A stretch of DNA of 64,000 bases, from assembly GCA_002633025.1 (NCBI GenBank), contig NMRB01000045.1, forward strand, positions 243,921-307,920, given 5' to 3'. The notes under the pieces were generated by a model. It saw only the letters and a list, made by a program, of their open reading frames with translations, did not search any database and was not told the origin of the DNA. The stretch is from Notospermus geniculatus. Its lineage: Eukaryota > Nemertea > Pilidiophora > Heteronemertea > Lineidae. Both the position numbers and the translations under genes were made by a program. This document shows positions 1 to 10,414 of this stretch, piece after piece. Position 1 is the first letter of the stretch, and every line of letters begins with the position of its first letter.

Positions 1-250
1 TAGTAGGCCTACTTCAGTCTCATCTTTGACGAGACTGGAGTACTGTCTGTGAAGACCGTGCGTGATGGTGCACCTGCGACCTGGTGTGCATCTTTTGTAC
101 ACATGGTACTCAGGGCTTTCATTAAGCCTGCGTATGGCGTCTATTACGCATGTAAACTACGGAAATGCCGCAAACATAAACAAGTCTGAAGTCTCAAAAA
201 CGCAGGTAAATTCGATGATACGCTGATAGAGAAAGTGTGGAAGTCCCATC
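1..250. repeat. ~250-bp direct repeat, copy 1
   Basis: This stretch recurs almost base for base at 952-1201, with about 700 bases between the copies. It starts at the window edge, so its true left limit is unknown. I see no TG...CA ends, primer site or polypurine tract, so it is not clearly an LTR. A tandem duplication of about 950 bp explains it equally well. Confidence 0.85.
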
Positions 251-462
251 AATGATAATGCTCTTTCTCTGTGCACACGTTGAACATTTTACAGTTTCCT
301 GTGGTCAGGCAGGAAACAGCACACATCAGAAAACGAGATACGACGAACCGATATAAATCAGGAGAGGAAAGTGCCTTGCCATTTATTAAATAACTGAAAC
401 GAGCGTCTGTTTTCATTTTGTGGTTATTAATTATCAAATACACGACGCATAGCTGTATCTTT

Positions 463-596
463 AAGGCTTCCTTTACATAGAGGTATACGGTATACGAAAA
501 CACCGGTTGACAAAGGCTTCCCCAGGATTCACGACCGTGAAGCCATTGTTAACCGGCGTTTTCGTATACCGTACACTTCTATGTAAAGGAAGCCTT
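463..596. repeat. Hairpin / small inverted-repeat element
   Basis: The left arm begins AAGGCTTCCTTTACATAG and runs on through GTATACGAAAAC. It pairs with a right arm ending CTATGTAAAGGAAGCCTT. Arms are about 50 bp with a short loop. It looks like a small non-autonomous inverted-repeat element; no clear target duplication was found. Confidence 0.75.
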
Positions 597-951
597 ACTG
601 CATCTTCCTGTATGGGAACTACTAATGGTAACATGTGTGACAGGAATCAACGTCATAGGAATGCAAGTCCGCCAAATAATAGCCCGCTTTTTGTAAGGTT
701 ATGATTCGAATGGTGAAGGTCTGTATAGCCGTGTAGTAGAATCGTATACCGTAGAATCACTTTTCTCCTGTCAGTGTCAGGTATGCAAGGCCGACATTAT
801 TCATTGGCTGTTCATGCCCCTTTTCGTGAGCGGCCGGTGGCAATATCGCCATATTCGCCATGCAGTCCCAGTTGAAACTAGCATTGCGAATTTGATGACC
901 TCCACACTGACACAGACGTGTCAAAAATTAACTACTCTATCACGGATGTAC

Positions 952-1201
952 TAGTAGGCCTACTTCAGTCTCATCTTTGACGATACTGGAGTACTGTCTG
1001 TGAAGACCGTGCGTGATGGTGCACCTGCGACCTGGTGTGCATCTTTTGTACACATGGTACTCAGGGCTTTCATTAAGCCTGCGTATGGCGTCTATTACGG
1101 ATGTAAACCACGGAAATGCCGCAAACATAAACAAGTCTGAAGTCTCAAAAACGCAGGTAAATTCGATGATACGCTGATAGAGAAAGTGTGGAAGTCCCAT
1201 C
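952..1201. repeat. ~250-bp direct repeat, copy 2
   Basis: Near-identical to 1-250, with only a few substitutions. Both copies end GTGGAAGTCCCATC and then diverge. Confidence 0.85.
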
Positions 1202-1497
1202 TGTATACTCAGTCTCCATTTACGCCAGTAGGACCACAGCTGACGCAGGTATCAAGACATTGCAAGTCGCGCCAGCCAAATTTTCTTCAACCACACCCAA
1301 TCCTTGCTAGCGCAGCTGAAGTAACTGGGGATTCCCGTCGCCCATGGCAACTACACACTCCTGGTTCGCGCATGATACTGGTATAGCAGCATACGAAGGG
1401 AAGATTTGACCCCAGCAAAATATAACAAGAAGTCATGACCCCCCAAAAGAATTCCTGGAAGTCTAAAGACCGCAGCATCTTCCCAAATTGACTTCCA

Positions 1498-1608
1498 TAA
1501 AAAAATTGTGGAAGTCATGACCCAGGTAGTGAAAAAGTTAATGAAAGCCCTGNTAAAAAAATTGTGGAAGTCATGACCCAGGTAGTGAAAAAGTTAATAA
1601 AAGCCCTG
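1498..1608. repeat. Duplicated 55-bp stretch on both sides of an N
   Basis: 1498-1552 and 1554-1608 are the same sequence with one difference, separated by the single N at 1553. This pattern is expected where two overlapping contigs were joined without merging the overlap, so the duplication is probably an assembly artefact. Confidence 0.8.
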
Positions 1609-1867
1609 GGTACATACTCAACTGTGCCATAAAAAGGGTCCCCGAGCATTGGTTGTGTGATTTCGCTACCGGGAACCACGACGAGCGCCGTGGGACAAGC
1701 AAGAGAGGGAGGCATAAGTCTCCAATGATAATCTTGGGACTGAACATGCTGACATGCGGAAGTTATCCCAGCCGACCCGTCAGAAACTGACGCGAGCACG
1801 AGTAGGCCTATGCACTCCGCCATGCATGTCATGCACGCTGACCTGAATCACAATGTGTAATTATCGT

Positions 1868-1985
1868 GCGTAGTGTGCGTGACGTCACAGTGCAACCGGG
1901 AAAATTTATGCGATGACGTCAGCGAAAACTTATTCGCGGCCGCCGCGAGTGGCCCTCCGTTGCTCGGGACGACGTCATGGATTGT
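1868..1985. promoter_or_regulatory. CpG-rich block with CRE-like sites
   Basis: Palindromic TGACGTCA sites occur near 1881 and 1915, with a further GACGTCA near 1970. A GCGGCCGCCGCG core sits inside an otherwise AT-rich region. This resembles a CpG-rich promoter with CREB/ATF-type sites. Nearby small open frames on either strand match no family I recognise, and the start of any transcript is not visible. Confidence 0.35.
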
Positions 1986-2159
1986 TGACTGCGCCAGGGG
2001 CACGGCGAGCCGGCAGATTTCATCAACAGTGGCCCCAAACTCGGTAAATATTGCACCTGAGTTACATTCCAGTCTTTCGTCGATTGAGACTTTTATATTT
2101 AAGATCCTGTGAAAGTTTGAGCGAATTCTGTTGAGTAGTTTTTGTAAAACAGCGCCCAA

Positions 2160-3055
2160 AAGTGATTGACGAGATCCATTAAGAAACCAACAGTGAAATC
2201 AATATGTCCTCCTCACCTGTGAGGTGTGGAGGCCATAATCATACCACTGTGATGATGAGGCGCAGTGTCGATTTCAATGACATGGCGTATTGTAAGTGAT
2301 TTTCGGACGTTCGTAAATTGATCATGCGGGAATCGTTGTCTCGGGCACGTTGACTGAACGTATAGGGTGCTTCAAAATACTGAAGGTATGTTTATTTCAA
2401 AATGAAATTTTGCTCCTTGACGGTGCTGGAGGAGGGGGAATGCATTGTTACACTGATTAGAAATTTGAAAACCCGCTTCTGTTGCGCGCACGGGTGATTA
2501 AATGGTACCATACATACATAAAATTAGCACCTTTGTCTTGGAATTCGGTTTATACTGAAACCGACTTGTACCAAGTTCGGACTGATTCAGTCCCATGTTT
2601 CAACCTCAAATAGCAAAACAAAAACACGTGTTATGATCAGTTGGATGATGTGATTTCCTTCTGGTACATGTACATGTGTAAATGCTCTTACACGAATCGA
2701 ATTCGGCACACGCATGTGTAGAGCGACGTTTGAAACCCTCAGAGTTTGTGCGGCACAAGCCACCCTGTATTCCACAACGTACTCAACGTTTTCAGTCCCT
2801 GACCCATATATCAACATCACAAATCAATTCATCTGGCTCCAACAAGAAATACACCCTTCAATGGTAAAGGCGAAGTGAGGCCGAATCCGTAGGGATGAGT
2901 GTACATGTACATGTAGGCCTCTGACATGGGTACATTTTCACATTTGTTCATTCACCCATGAAAGTACATTGTCCACAGTTGATTTCAATTTCATACTATG
3001 GTATTAATGAGTGATCATCACCAAACCAGACTGTTCTATTCTATTCATCTTTCAG
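2160..3055. other. No gene recognised
   Basis: Mostly AT-rich DNA with ACATGTACATGT-type palindromes. Small open frames here match no family I know. The stretch may hold 5' exons or a promoter of the transposase-like gene that follows, but I cannot place one. Confidence 0.4.
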
Positions 3056-4736
3056 GGATTCTATACAGTGGGTCAAGTCCAATGAGGACCATCAACTGTC
3101 TCTCAAATATTGGGATGGCAATCTTCAGCAGCCGGACATACATAACATTCAATCACTCTACCTAATACCATCTGTGTTCAGAGTTTAGGGTAATAATCAG
3201 AAGGAGATGATAAGTCAACGACGCACGAAGCTGCTGAAGGTTGCCGGGGACGCAAGATGCTGCAGTCCAGGATATACAGCAAAATACGGCAGCTATAGTT
3301 TGATGGATGTCTCCACTTCCACAGTCCTTGATGTTTCTCTTGTACAGGTAGGTTAAATCACAGCATACAATACATGTATTGTAATGGTACTGAAAGTGTA
3401 ACCTCAGTTTGGAGTTGCAAACATGTCACTATTGAAAGGACTGCAAAAGTACCGAAGACAAAATACGGTTTTGCAATCCTCACTCTCGACTCAGGGTATT
3501 TCTGATGTCTGCATTACTTTTATCTATCAATTACAGTCAAATGACGTCAAGAACTCCTATTGGATGGAGTTGGACGGCCTAAAACGATCGTTGCAGTTGT
3601 TGATTTCTAATAACAAGTTGGCTATAACGGACATCATCACTGATCGCCACAGTCAGGTCAAGAAATACATGAAGAATACATGGCCAGCTATCAAGCACTG
3701 GTTCGATGTCTGGCATGTAGCCAAAGGTTAGGTTCCAAAATCTCATGATGTATTCTCCCCAGACCCTGTTATTGTCATCAGTGGAAACACATTTAATAAT
3801 TGACAGTGTGTAGCAGGCCTTGAAGTTTAAGGTGAGCTGTTTAGGTGAACAATATAATTTATATTGTTAAAAAAATAGTTCGCCTTAAACTTCAATGCCT
3901 GGTGTAGTACAGCCAAGTAAGTCACTAAACCTTGCATTAAGTTTAATTTTGTGTGATAAAACTCATAAGTTTGTATCCTCTTTGCTTGAGGCTCTGAGAT
4001 TTCATTCTTCATCTCCCTTCAGGCATAAAGAAGAAAATGAACACCGTCGCCACCAAGCATAAACTTTGTCGGATTCTGGCCAAGTGGTCCCAATCTGTGT
4101 CCAATCATGTTTATTATTGTGCAGCCACGAGCAAGGGAATAGCCGACATGGTGAAGGCAAAATGGCTCTCCATTCTCAACCATGTTGCTAATAAACATGA
4201 AGGACACAGTGAATTATTCCCCAAATGCCTTCATGAAGAAATCACTGACAGAGTGATTTTGGACAAGTCACATATTTACATGTAGTAATTTAACAGGGCG
4301 AAAAGATGCATCTTAGAAATAGGCAGGCATGACTGTGTTGGCATAGTCCAACACAAGTGAGGTGGTGTTTGAAGACAACAACAGTCTGCTTTCTTTTGTG
4401 ACCTGAACACAAAGTAAAAATGAAAGGATTTTAATTTCAGACTCAAAAGCGCACAAAGAACTGGCCCTGATACTACAACAGAAATCTCTGCTTAAAGACA
4501 TCGGTCAGCTGTCTACAGGAGAGCAAACTTCCTCCCTGGAATCGTATCACAATATTGTGTGCTTCTTTGCCCCAAAATCACAACATTTCTTCTTCGAACC
4601 GATGAAAGCAAGGTAAGTTGTTCTTTTGGCTGGAAATATGTTAGTGGCTAAGCCAGACAGACTTGTAATCTCCATGATCTGATGATCTTGATTGTGACAT
4701 CCTGTAATGAAATGGCCAGGGCCATTGTGCTCACCN

Positions 4737-5757
4737 AGCTTTACACTTCAACGAGAATGCAAACAGAGAGCAAAGGCTAAGAAAAGATGGTGAAGCACAG
4801 TGGGCAGTATCCTATCCAAAAGCAAGAGGTGGAGCTGCAGCCGCCAAGGAAAGAAAAGTAGATGTGACATATGGTATGTTCAGCATCTTCCTGCTTAACA
4901 AATGGGCGCATTAAAATCATGATCAATACTGTTAAATCTGAATCAGAGTGTGAATTGTAACATTTGAAGGAGGAGAAACACAAAGTCAGATAAACGATAT
5001 ACCATTTATTGAACCCACTCATAGAGTAGATTCATCAATCTACATAGGCCTATGTCTACTATGTACACGTTAGTCAAAAACATACACTACAGGCCAAAAG
5101 TTTGGGGGCCACCCCTCAAAAATCCTACTCATTTCCAATAAATCCTTTCTATCTTCAAGTCACTGCACCTCGGGCTATTGATAGGCCTAAAGATCTGTCA
5201 GTTTCTGGGCGGATATGCAACTGGTGCATCTTCAGGCCAAGTTTGGTTGGTTTAATGTTAGTTTTTTGGGCACTGGGAACACCATTTTTAAAAGGAAAGA
5301 ATTCATTTCAATAGAAATGAATTCATTCCTTTTAAATATGGTGTCAGCGCCCAAAATAATAGCAATAAACCAACTAAACTTGCCTAAAGATGCATTAGTT
5401 GCATATCTGCCAGAAACAGACAGATCTTATTGAATCTACATCAACGGCCCAAGGTGCAGTGACTTGAGGATAGAAAGGATTTATTGGAAATGGCCCCAAA
5501 CTTTTGGTCTGTAGTGTATCATAAGGTTCCCTACAAAACACAACCAAGGGAATAATCAATGACATACTAGTAAACATTACTGGTAATGAGAACGAAGTTA
5601 AAAATCTCAAAATGCAATACACGGCACTCCCAAAGTCGAACTCTCTCTTAAAGGCGGTTGAACAGTCAGATTCCATGAACTTTGTGCAAGTCCTGCTAGG
5701 AATGTATTTTAACAAGATGAAGGCTGTCATACTTTACGAAATACCCGAAAACAATGG
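4737..5757. repeat. ~1-kb duplicated block, copy 1
   Basis: It corresponds to 5813-6836 over its whole length: an exon copy, an intron, a foldback element and the following intron. The N at 4736 marks its left edge. It is either a real tandem duplication or two haplotypes placed in series. The foldback elements differ in length between the copies (432 versus 479 bp). Confidence 0.8.
5085..5516. mobile_element. Foldback Tc1/mariner-like MITE, copy 1
   Basis: The ends are CACTACAGGCCAAAAGTTTG and its complement, flanked by TA on both sides (5083-5084 and 5517-5518). The arms pair along almost the whole element. The AAAAGTTTGG end and TA target are typical of Tc1/mariner derivatives. There is no transposase. 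It lies in an intron of the disrupted transposase-like gene. Confidence 0.75.
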
Positions 5758-6124
5758 AACATGGTGATTACTGCATTGCCCAAATACCTCTCATTTCAGG
5801 TTACTGCTCGCTGCTTTACACTTCAACGAGAATGCAAACAGAGAGCAAAGGGTAAGAAAAGATGGTGAAGCACAGTGGGCAGTATCCTATCCAAAAGCAA
5901 GAGGTGGAGCTGCAGTCGCCAAGGAAAGAAAAGTAGATGTGACATATGGTATGTTCAGCATCTTCCTGCTTAACGAATGGAATCAGAGTGTGAATTGTAA
6001 CATTTGAAGGAGGAGAAAGACAAAGCCAGATAAACGATATACCATTTATTGAACCCACTCATAGAGTAGATTCATCAATATACATAGGCCTATGTCTACT
6101 ATGTACATGTTAGTCAAAAACATA

Positions 6125-6603
6125 CACTACAGGCCAAAAGTTTGGGGCCACCCCTCAAAAATCCTACTCATTTCCAATACATGTAAATCCTTTCTATCCT
6201 CAAGTCACTGCACCTTTGGCCGTTGATATAGTATTCAATAAGATCTGTCTGTTTCTGGGCTCAGGCAAGTTTAGTTGGTTTATTGCTAGTGTTTTGGGCA
6301 CTGGGAACACCATATTTAAAAGGAATGAATTCATTTCAATTGATTTCTCAATTGCAGCAATTGAGAAATCAATTGAAATGAATTCATTCCTTAATATGGT
6401 GTTCCCAGTGCCCAAAACACTAGCAATAAACCAACTAAACTTGCCTGAATGAAGATGCATCAGTTGCATATCTGCCCAGAAACAGACAGATCTTATTGAA
6501 TACTATATCAACGGCCAAAGGTGCAGTGACTTGAGGATAGAAAGGATTTATTGGAAATGAGTAGGATTTTTGAGGGGTGGCACCAAACTTTTGGCCTGTA
6601 GTG
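6125..6603. mobile_element. Foldback Tc1/mariner-like MITE, copy 2
   Basis: Same element as at 5085-5516, flanked by TA at 6123-6124 and 6604-6605. The two arms are nearly perfect complements meeting at about 6355, so single-stranded DNA or RNA from this locus could form a hairpin of some 230 bp. It has extra bases relative to copy 1. Confidence 0.8.
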
Positions 6604-7093
6604 TATCATAAGGTTCCCTACAAAACACAATCAAGGGAATAATCAATGACATACTAGTAAACATGACTGGTAATAAGAACGAACTTAAAAATCTCAAAAT
6701 GCAATACATGGCACTCCCAACTCTCTCTTAAAGGCGGTTAACAGTCAGATTCCCTGAACTTTGTGCAAGTCCTGCTAGGAATGTATTTTAACAAGATGAA
6801 GGTTGTCATACTTTACGAAATACCCGAAAACAATGGCTGTGCAGTCATCTTGGGTCTCTCTTGAATTTTCAGAATACGTTCAAGTCCTCCTTGACGAAGT
6901 GATGAAACTTCGGGATGAACTGCCGACATACCGTTTGGCAAAAGATGCCAAGGACAAGTCAGAGAGGAAGGTTCCAGAGGCCGTATGCCAGAAGTATGAA
7001 AAGAAAGATAAAATGACTGTAGTGAATGAAATGAAGAAAAGGTTCAACCGGCAATAATCAACGAGACAAAGATTAACATTGATGAAGTTCTCA

Positions 7094-7343
7094 TGAAAAA
7101 ATGTTTCTGGTCCACTGAATCAAGTTGTTTTCATTCCAAGAAATTCTTCTCCAATCCAGTTCAATGTCAGTTGAATCCAATTTCAGATTTCATTTCACAG
7201 AGCCACTTGCGCATTGGAATCACTTGCATTCATGTGAAATGAGATTTGAAACTGGAAATCAACACAGACAGTGAACTGGATTGAGGAAGAAGATCAAGGA
7301 AGAAAACTGACTTGATGATGTGGTCCAGAAACATTTCTTCCCA
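7094..7343. repeat. Imperfect palindrome between two convergent genes
   Basis: The left arm, containing AAATGTTTCTGGTCCAC, pairs with the right arm GTGGTCCAGAAACATTT. The interior also pairs imperfectly (AATTTCAGATTTCATTTCAC against GTGAAATGAGATTTGAAACT). It occupies almost exactly the space between the stop codons at 7057 (+) and 7358 (-). It may be a MITE or a shared 3' processing region. Confidence 0.6.
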
Positions 7344-7357
7344 TTGTCACTTACCGT

Positions 7358-8961
7358 TCAGTCAAACTTGGGATACTTGAATCCAGTGTAGATGTTGTCT
7401 GGAGAGGGCCACGTTTCACGGATCTTGTCTCTGGCGCACACGGGTAGTGGTAGACGGTTCCTCCTCCCAAGTCTCTTCCAAATCCATCGCACAAAGTTCC
7501 TGTATGCTACGTATCGGTAGAGCCTGAAGTGAAATGAATAATCTTATCAGTGTAAATGACCTAAAGCAATACACGTTGTGTGTACTCATGTTTTGATGTT
7601 GCTAGCATCAGCTCTGACTGTCTTTAATGTAAATAATATTTAGAGGATTGAAAATTTCATTTTTTCCCTACATGTACATATATTTATTTATTTATCTGGT
7701 GTGGTAGTATGAACAAATGTGAAACTTCCACTAATTGATAATTTATGCAATATACTATGATATTCATCATAAGAAGAAAAGTGTTGCCTTAATTCTTATT
7801 CTTACTTGAATACTGGTTGATCATCTCCAACTGGACCTTGATCCTCGATGTACTCGTACATGGACCTCTCCAAAACCCACTGGTCAAGGCAATTACTCCG
7901 AAAACCTGGGTGCTGGGTGATACACTCCACTCCATTTGGTTCTAACGAGTCCTTCTTGGCCTGGACAGGGGAGTAGTCGGCACAGCACATGGATTCACGC
8001 CCAGTCGTTTGGGCCGAACACACATTACCACAGCAACACCTTGAAAATAAAAACCAAATTAGGTTAGCTAGGGCCTACATGGGCATTTATTTAGATCCAG
8101 AAAAACTGATGCGGTAGGCCTAGGCCTATTTGAGAGAAATTAGGCCTAGGCCTAAAAATTTGTGCCGTTTTTCCTCGTCAACCTCGAAAGGCAAATGGGA
8201 CACCGGTAGGCTAGGCCTAGGCCTACTTCATCCATGACTCGACTAATTAGCAATAGCAGGCCCTAGTAGCACTACGGTAGGCCTAGCCCTCTCTGATGCG
8301 TGCGTGGGGGCTAGGCCTAGGCCCCCAACCAACAAAACACATGCATAATTCCAGGGAAGGCCTCGCTCAGGCCAGCCTAGCCTAGCCTAGGCTACCTAGG
8401 CCTAGCCTAATAGGCCTACATACCGGTACAGTATCATAGGGGGGCCTAGTTGATGGTAATAGCCTAGGCCTAGCCTAGCCTATAGCCTACCCGTAGGCCT
8501 AGTATAGCATAGGCCTATAGGGCCTAGGCCTACTAGAACTAGTACTAGGCACAGGGCCTAGCCTAGCTAGCCCTAGCCTAATGCCGCCTTGGCATAGCAC
8601 CTTCCCTTGTAGGCCTAGCTCAAGCTGAAAATATCGCATGTATCGTGCATGATGATGTACCGTACATCCATCATGTCCATGCACATGATCAACTACGTGC
8701 AAGTTCCTGCACCGTGACCCACGCTTCGATTCGCGCGCGCGGGAACACCGTTCTGAAGTTGAACTGACCAGTCATTATTTCCAGCTCGCTCTGGGCGCTC
8801 ATCCTCAGCCGATTCACACTCTTCAGAACTGTCAGATCGATCTTCATGAACTACATCCTTTGTGGGCTCGAACATGTAGGGCTCAACACTCAAATCTCCA
8901 AAACACCGGCACTCAAATCATCATTATTCTCAGAGTCACTCGACGAGTAAGCGGTCGCCAT
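7358..8961 (-). CDS. P2X7-receptor C-terminal domain (P2RX7_C-like) small protein, three exons
   Basis: Exons are 8769-8961, 7806-8039 and 7358-7523, all with GT-AG joins that keep the frame. Exon 1 is acidic and ends ERAGNNDW; exon 2 begins CCCGNVC, so the join gives the WCxCGxC opening typical of this domain. Conserved features follow in order: SMCCADY, CITQHPGF, NCLDQWVL, then YRYVAYRNFVRWIWKRLGRR, PLPVCARDKIRETWP and YTGFKYP before the stop. In P2X7 receptors this is the cytoplasmic cysteine-rich ballast domain; in invertebrates stand-alone copies are common and their role is unknown. No channel domain or membrane segment is present. The ATG at 8961 opens a fitting N-terminus (MATAYSSSDSENNDD) but meets TGA near 8892; the next ATG in the main frame is at 8875. 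So either the internal start is used or there is a one-base error or mutation. Intron 1 is unusually rich in AGGCCTA. Confidence 0.75.
8085..8560. repeat. AGGCCTA palindrome-rich cluster
   Basis: Dozens of TAGGCCTA/CCTAGGCC units with irregular spacing fill the first intron of the P2X7-C-like gene. The same octamer is scattered through the whole window but is densest here. It has no fixed period, so it is a motif cluster and not a simple satellite. Confidence 0.85.
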
Positions 8962-9230
8962 TGCTGGTTACTGCGCTTGGGCTGATCTTCGCACCAGCAA
9001 CGAGAAAGTACGTGTGACGTCACAACCTAGCCCTGGCGGCCGAAAATGTAATTACGTATGAACAGCGGCGGGAAAATTGGGCGGTCGCCCAGCTGCGATA
9101 AAACAACGTTATATCTTTGCAATAAAGCGGAAAATAATTGAAATTAGTGACGTTTTGGATGGTTTTCTATCAACTTGATTTATTCCAATAGGTTTAATGC
9201 GAATTAACATCCGTTTCGGGTCTGCTTTAA

Positions 9231-9728
9231 GAGGTCAGTCCTGGACAACTACCGACGGTGTACATCAATTATGATTGACAGGTCATGTGAATACATCTCC
9301 TATTGGGCATGATTGTGGCGGGACGTGGTGTAAACTTTCTGAGGTGTGTAGAAATGCGTAATTACCTCACAGACCCAAAGCCAGCAGACCATACACAGTT
9401 ACGTGAAGTTGTCCATCTTTTCTAATATCCCAGTGTCATTTTCAGGTTCAGTTTCCGCGTTTACAGGAGGAGTGAGCATAACTTTAGAATGCTTGTCTGG
9501 TATTAGGAAACAGAACCTGAAAATGACATGCATTTGGCTATCAGAAAAGATCAACACCCGTCGTTGGCTTTGGATTTGTGAAGGGATTACGCATTTCTAC
9601 ACACTTCAAAAAGTTAACAGAACTCCTACCACAATCATGGCCAATAGGAGATCGGAATTTACCCACATACATGTAAGCTGTTATTTATAATTCCTGTACA
9701 CCGTCGGCAGTTGTCCAGCACTGACCTC
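9231..9728. mobile_element. MITE with TTAA target duplication
   Basis: The ends are GAGGTCAGTCCTGGACAAC and GTTGTCCAGCACTGACCTC, flanked by TTAA at 9227-9230 and 9729-9732. The arms stay complementary for about 90 bases (CCGACGGTGTAC against GTACACCGTCGG). A TTAA target is typical of piggyBac and Kolobok families. No transposase is inside. Confidence 0.75.
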
Positions 9729-9732
9729 TTAA

Positions 9733-10081
9733 AGGGAGACTCCACTCATTGTGTAAAATATTGAATTTTTGAAATATCATTAATACATGTACATTCAAAT
9801 TCATTGATTCTGCAACATGTCAGATTTTTTAAAAAATCAGCAAACTCCTCATTTTAAGTACTTTAATTGAATCCCAAGGGGACCATTGCACAGCGCATGT
9901 GATGTCATATGTGCTCAATGCATATTTATGAAGGAACAACCAATAGGATTAGGCAGTCACAGTATTAGCTCCTTCACTACAAAGGTCGTCAGCCTATTGA
10001 CACTAGTGACATCACAATTCATGGCATTAGTCTCTATGGATTGATAAAAATGCAAAAGCTTACAATGAGTGGAGTCTCCCT
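9733..10081. mobile_element. Second MITE abutting the first
   Basis: The ends are AGGGAGACTCCACTCATTG and CAATGAGTGGAGTCTCCCT, perfectly complementary over 19 bases. The left end starts directly at the TTAA that closes the previous element; the right flank is TTGT. The two elements therefore share or adjoin one target. Confidence 0.7.
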
Positions 10082-10414
10082 TGTGTAAAAGAGTTCATCT
10101 GCTTGGAGTTTTGGGTGCGATTTTTAAAGAAATTTTCGAGGTCATTTTTACGGACACCTTCTGGTTGGTCATATTGAATAAATGAAATAACTGAAATAAA
10201 TGAAATAATTGTTCTTTATCAGCCTAACAAAAAGATGTGCACCCTTAAAGTTGCGGGGCTTTGTGAAGAAGGTCCCTGAACACGTGAGCTGGGAGCAAAG
10301 ACAATCAATGAAAATAATTGTTGTCCCCAGACTCTATCCCGCCCTCCTGGAGGTAGGGTTGCTACAAAGGGTAATGACCTCGGGGTTTGCCATTTCCTTG
10401 GAGGTCAGAAGATT

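Larger units (their letters stand above)
3056..7057 (+). pseudogene. DDE-transposase-like multi-exon gene, disrupted
   Basis: Exon-like blocks lie at 3056-3347, 3537-3726, 4023-~4285, 4441-4612, 5800-5948 and 6873-7057. Most have AG acceptors and GT donors, and most joins keep frame; the 4285/4441 join does not. The spliced product carries GDARCCSPGYTAKYGSYSL, then SNDVKNSYWMEL, TDRHSQVKKYM, FDVWHVAKG, SILNHVANKHEGH, LFPKCLHEE and LAALHFNENANREQ. From memory this matches a large invertebrate and fish family with a transposase-like (RNase H-fold) catalytic region; the match has not been tested. It is probably dead: near 3165 the frame shifts, and an in-frame TAG at about 3187 sits where the family normally has Trp. 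A further copy of exon 5800-5948 lies at 4737-4874 within a 1-kb duplication. The stop at 7057 is about 300 bases from the 3' end of a convergent gene. Confidence 0.6.

Noticed and set aside
1-1201. LTR pair around a ~700-bp interior
   Set aside because: No TG/CA ends, primer site, polypurine tract or target duplication could be found.
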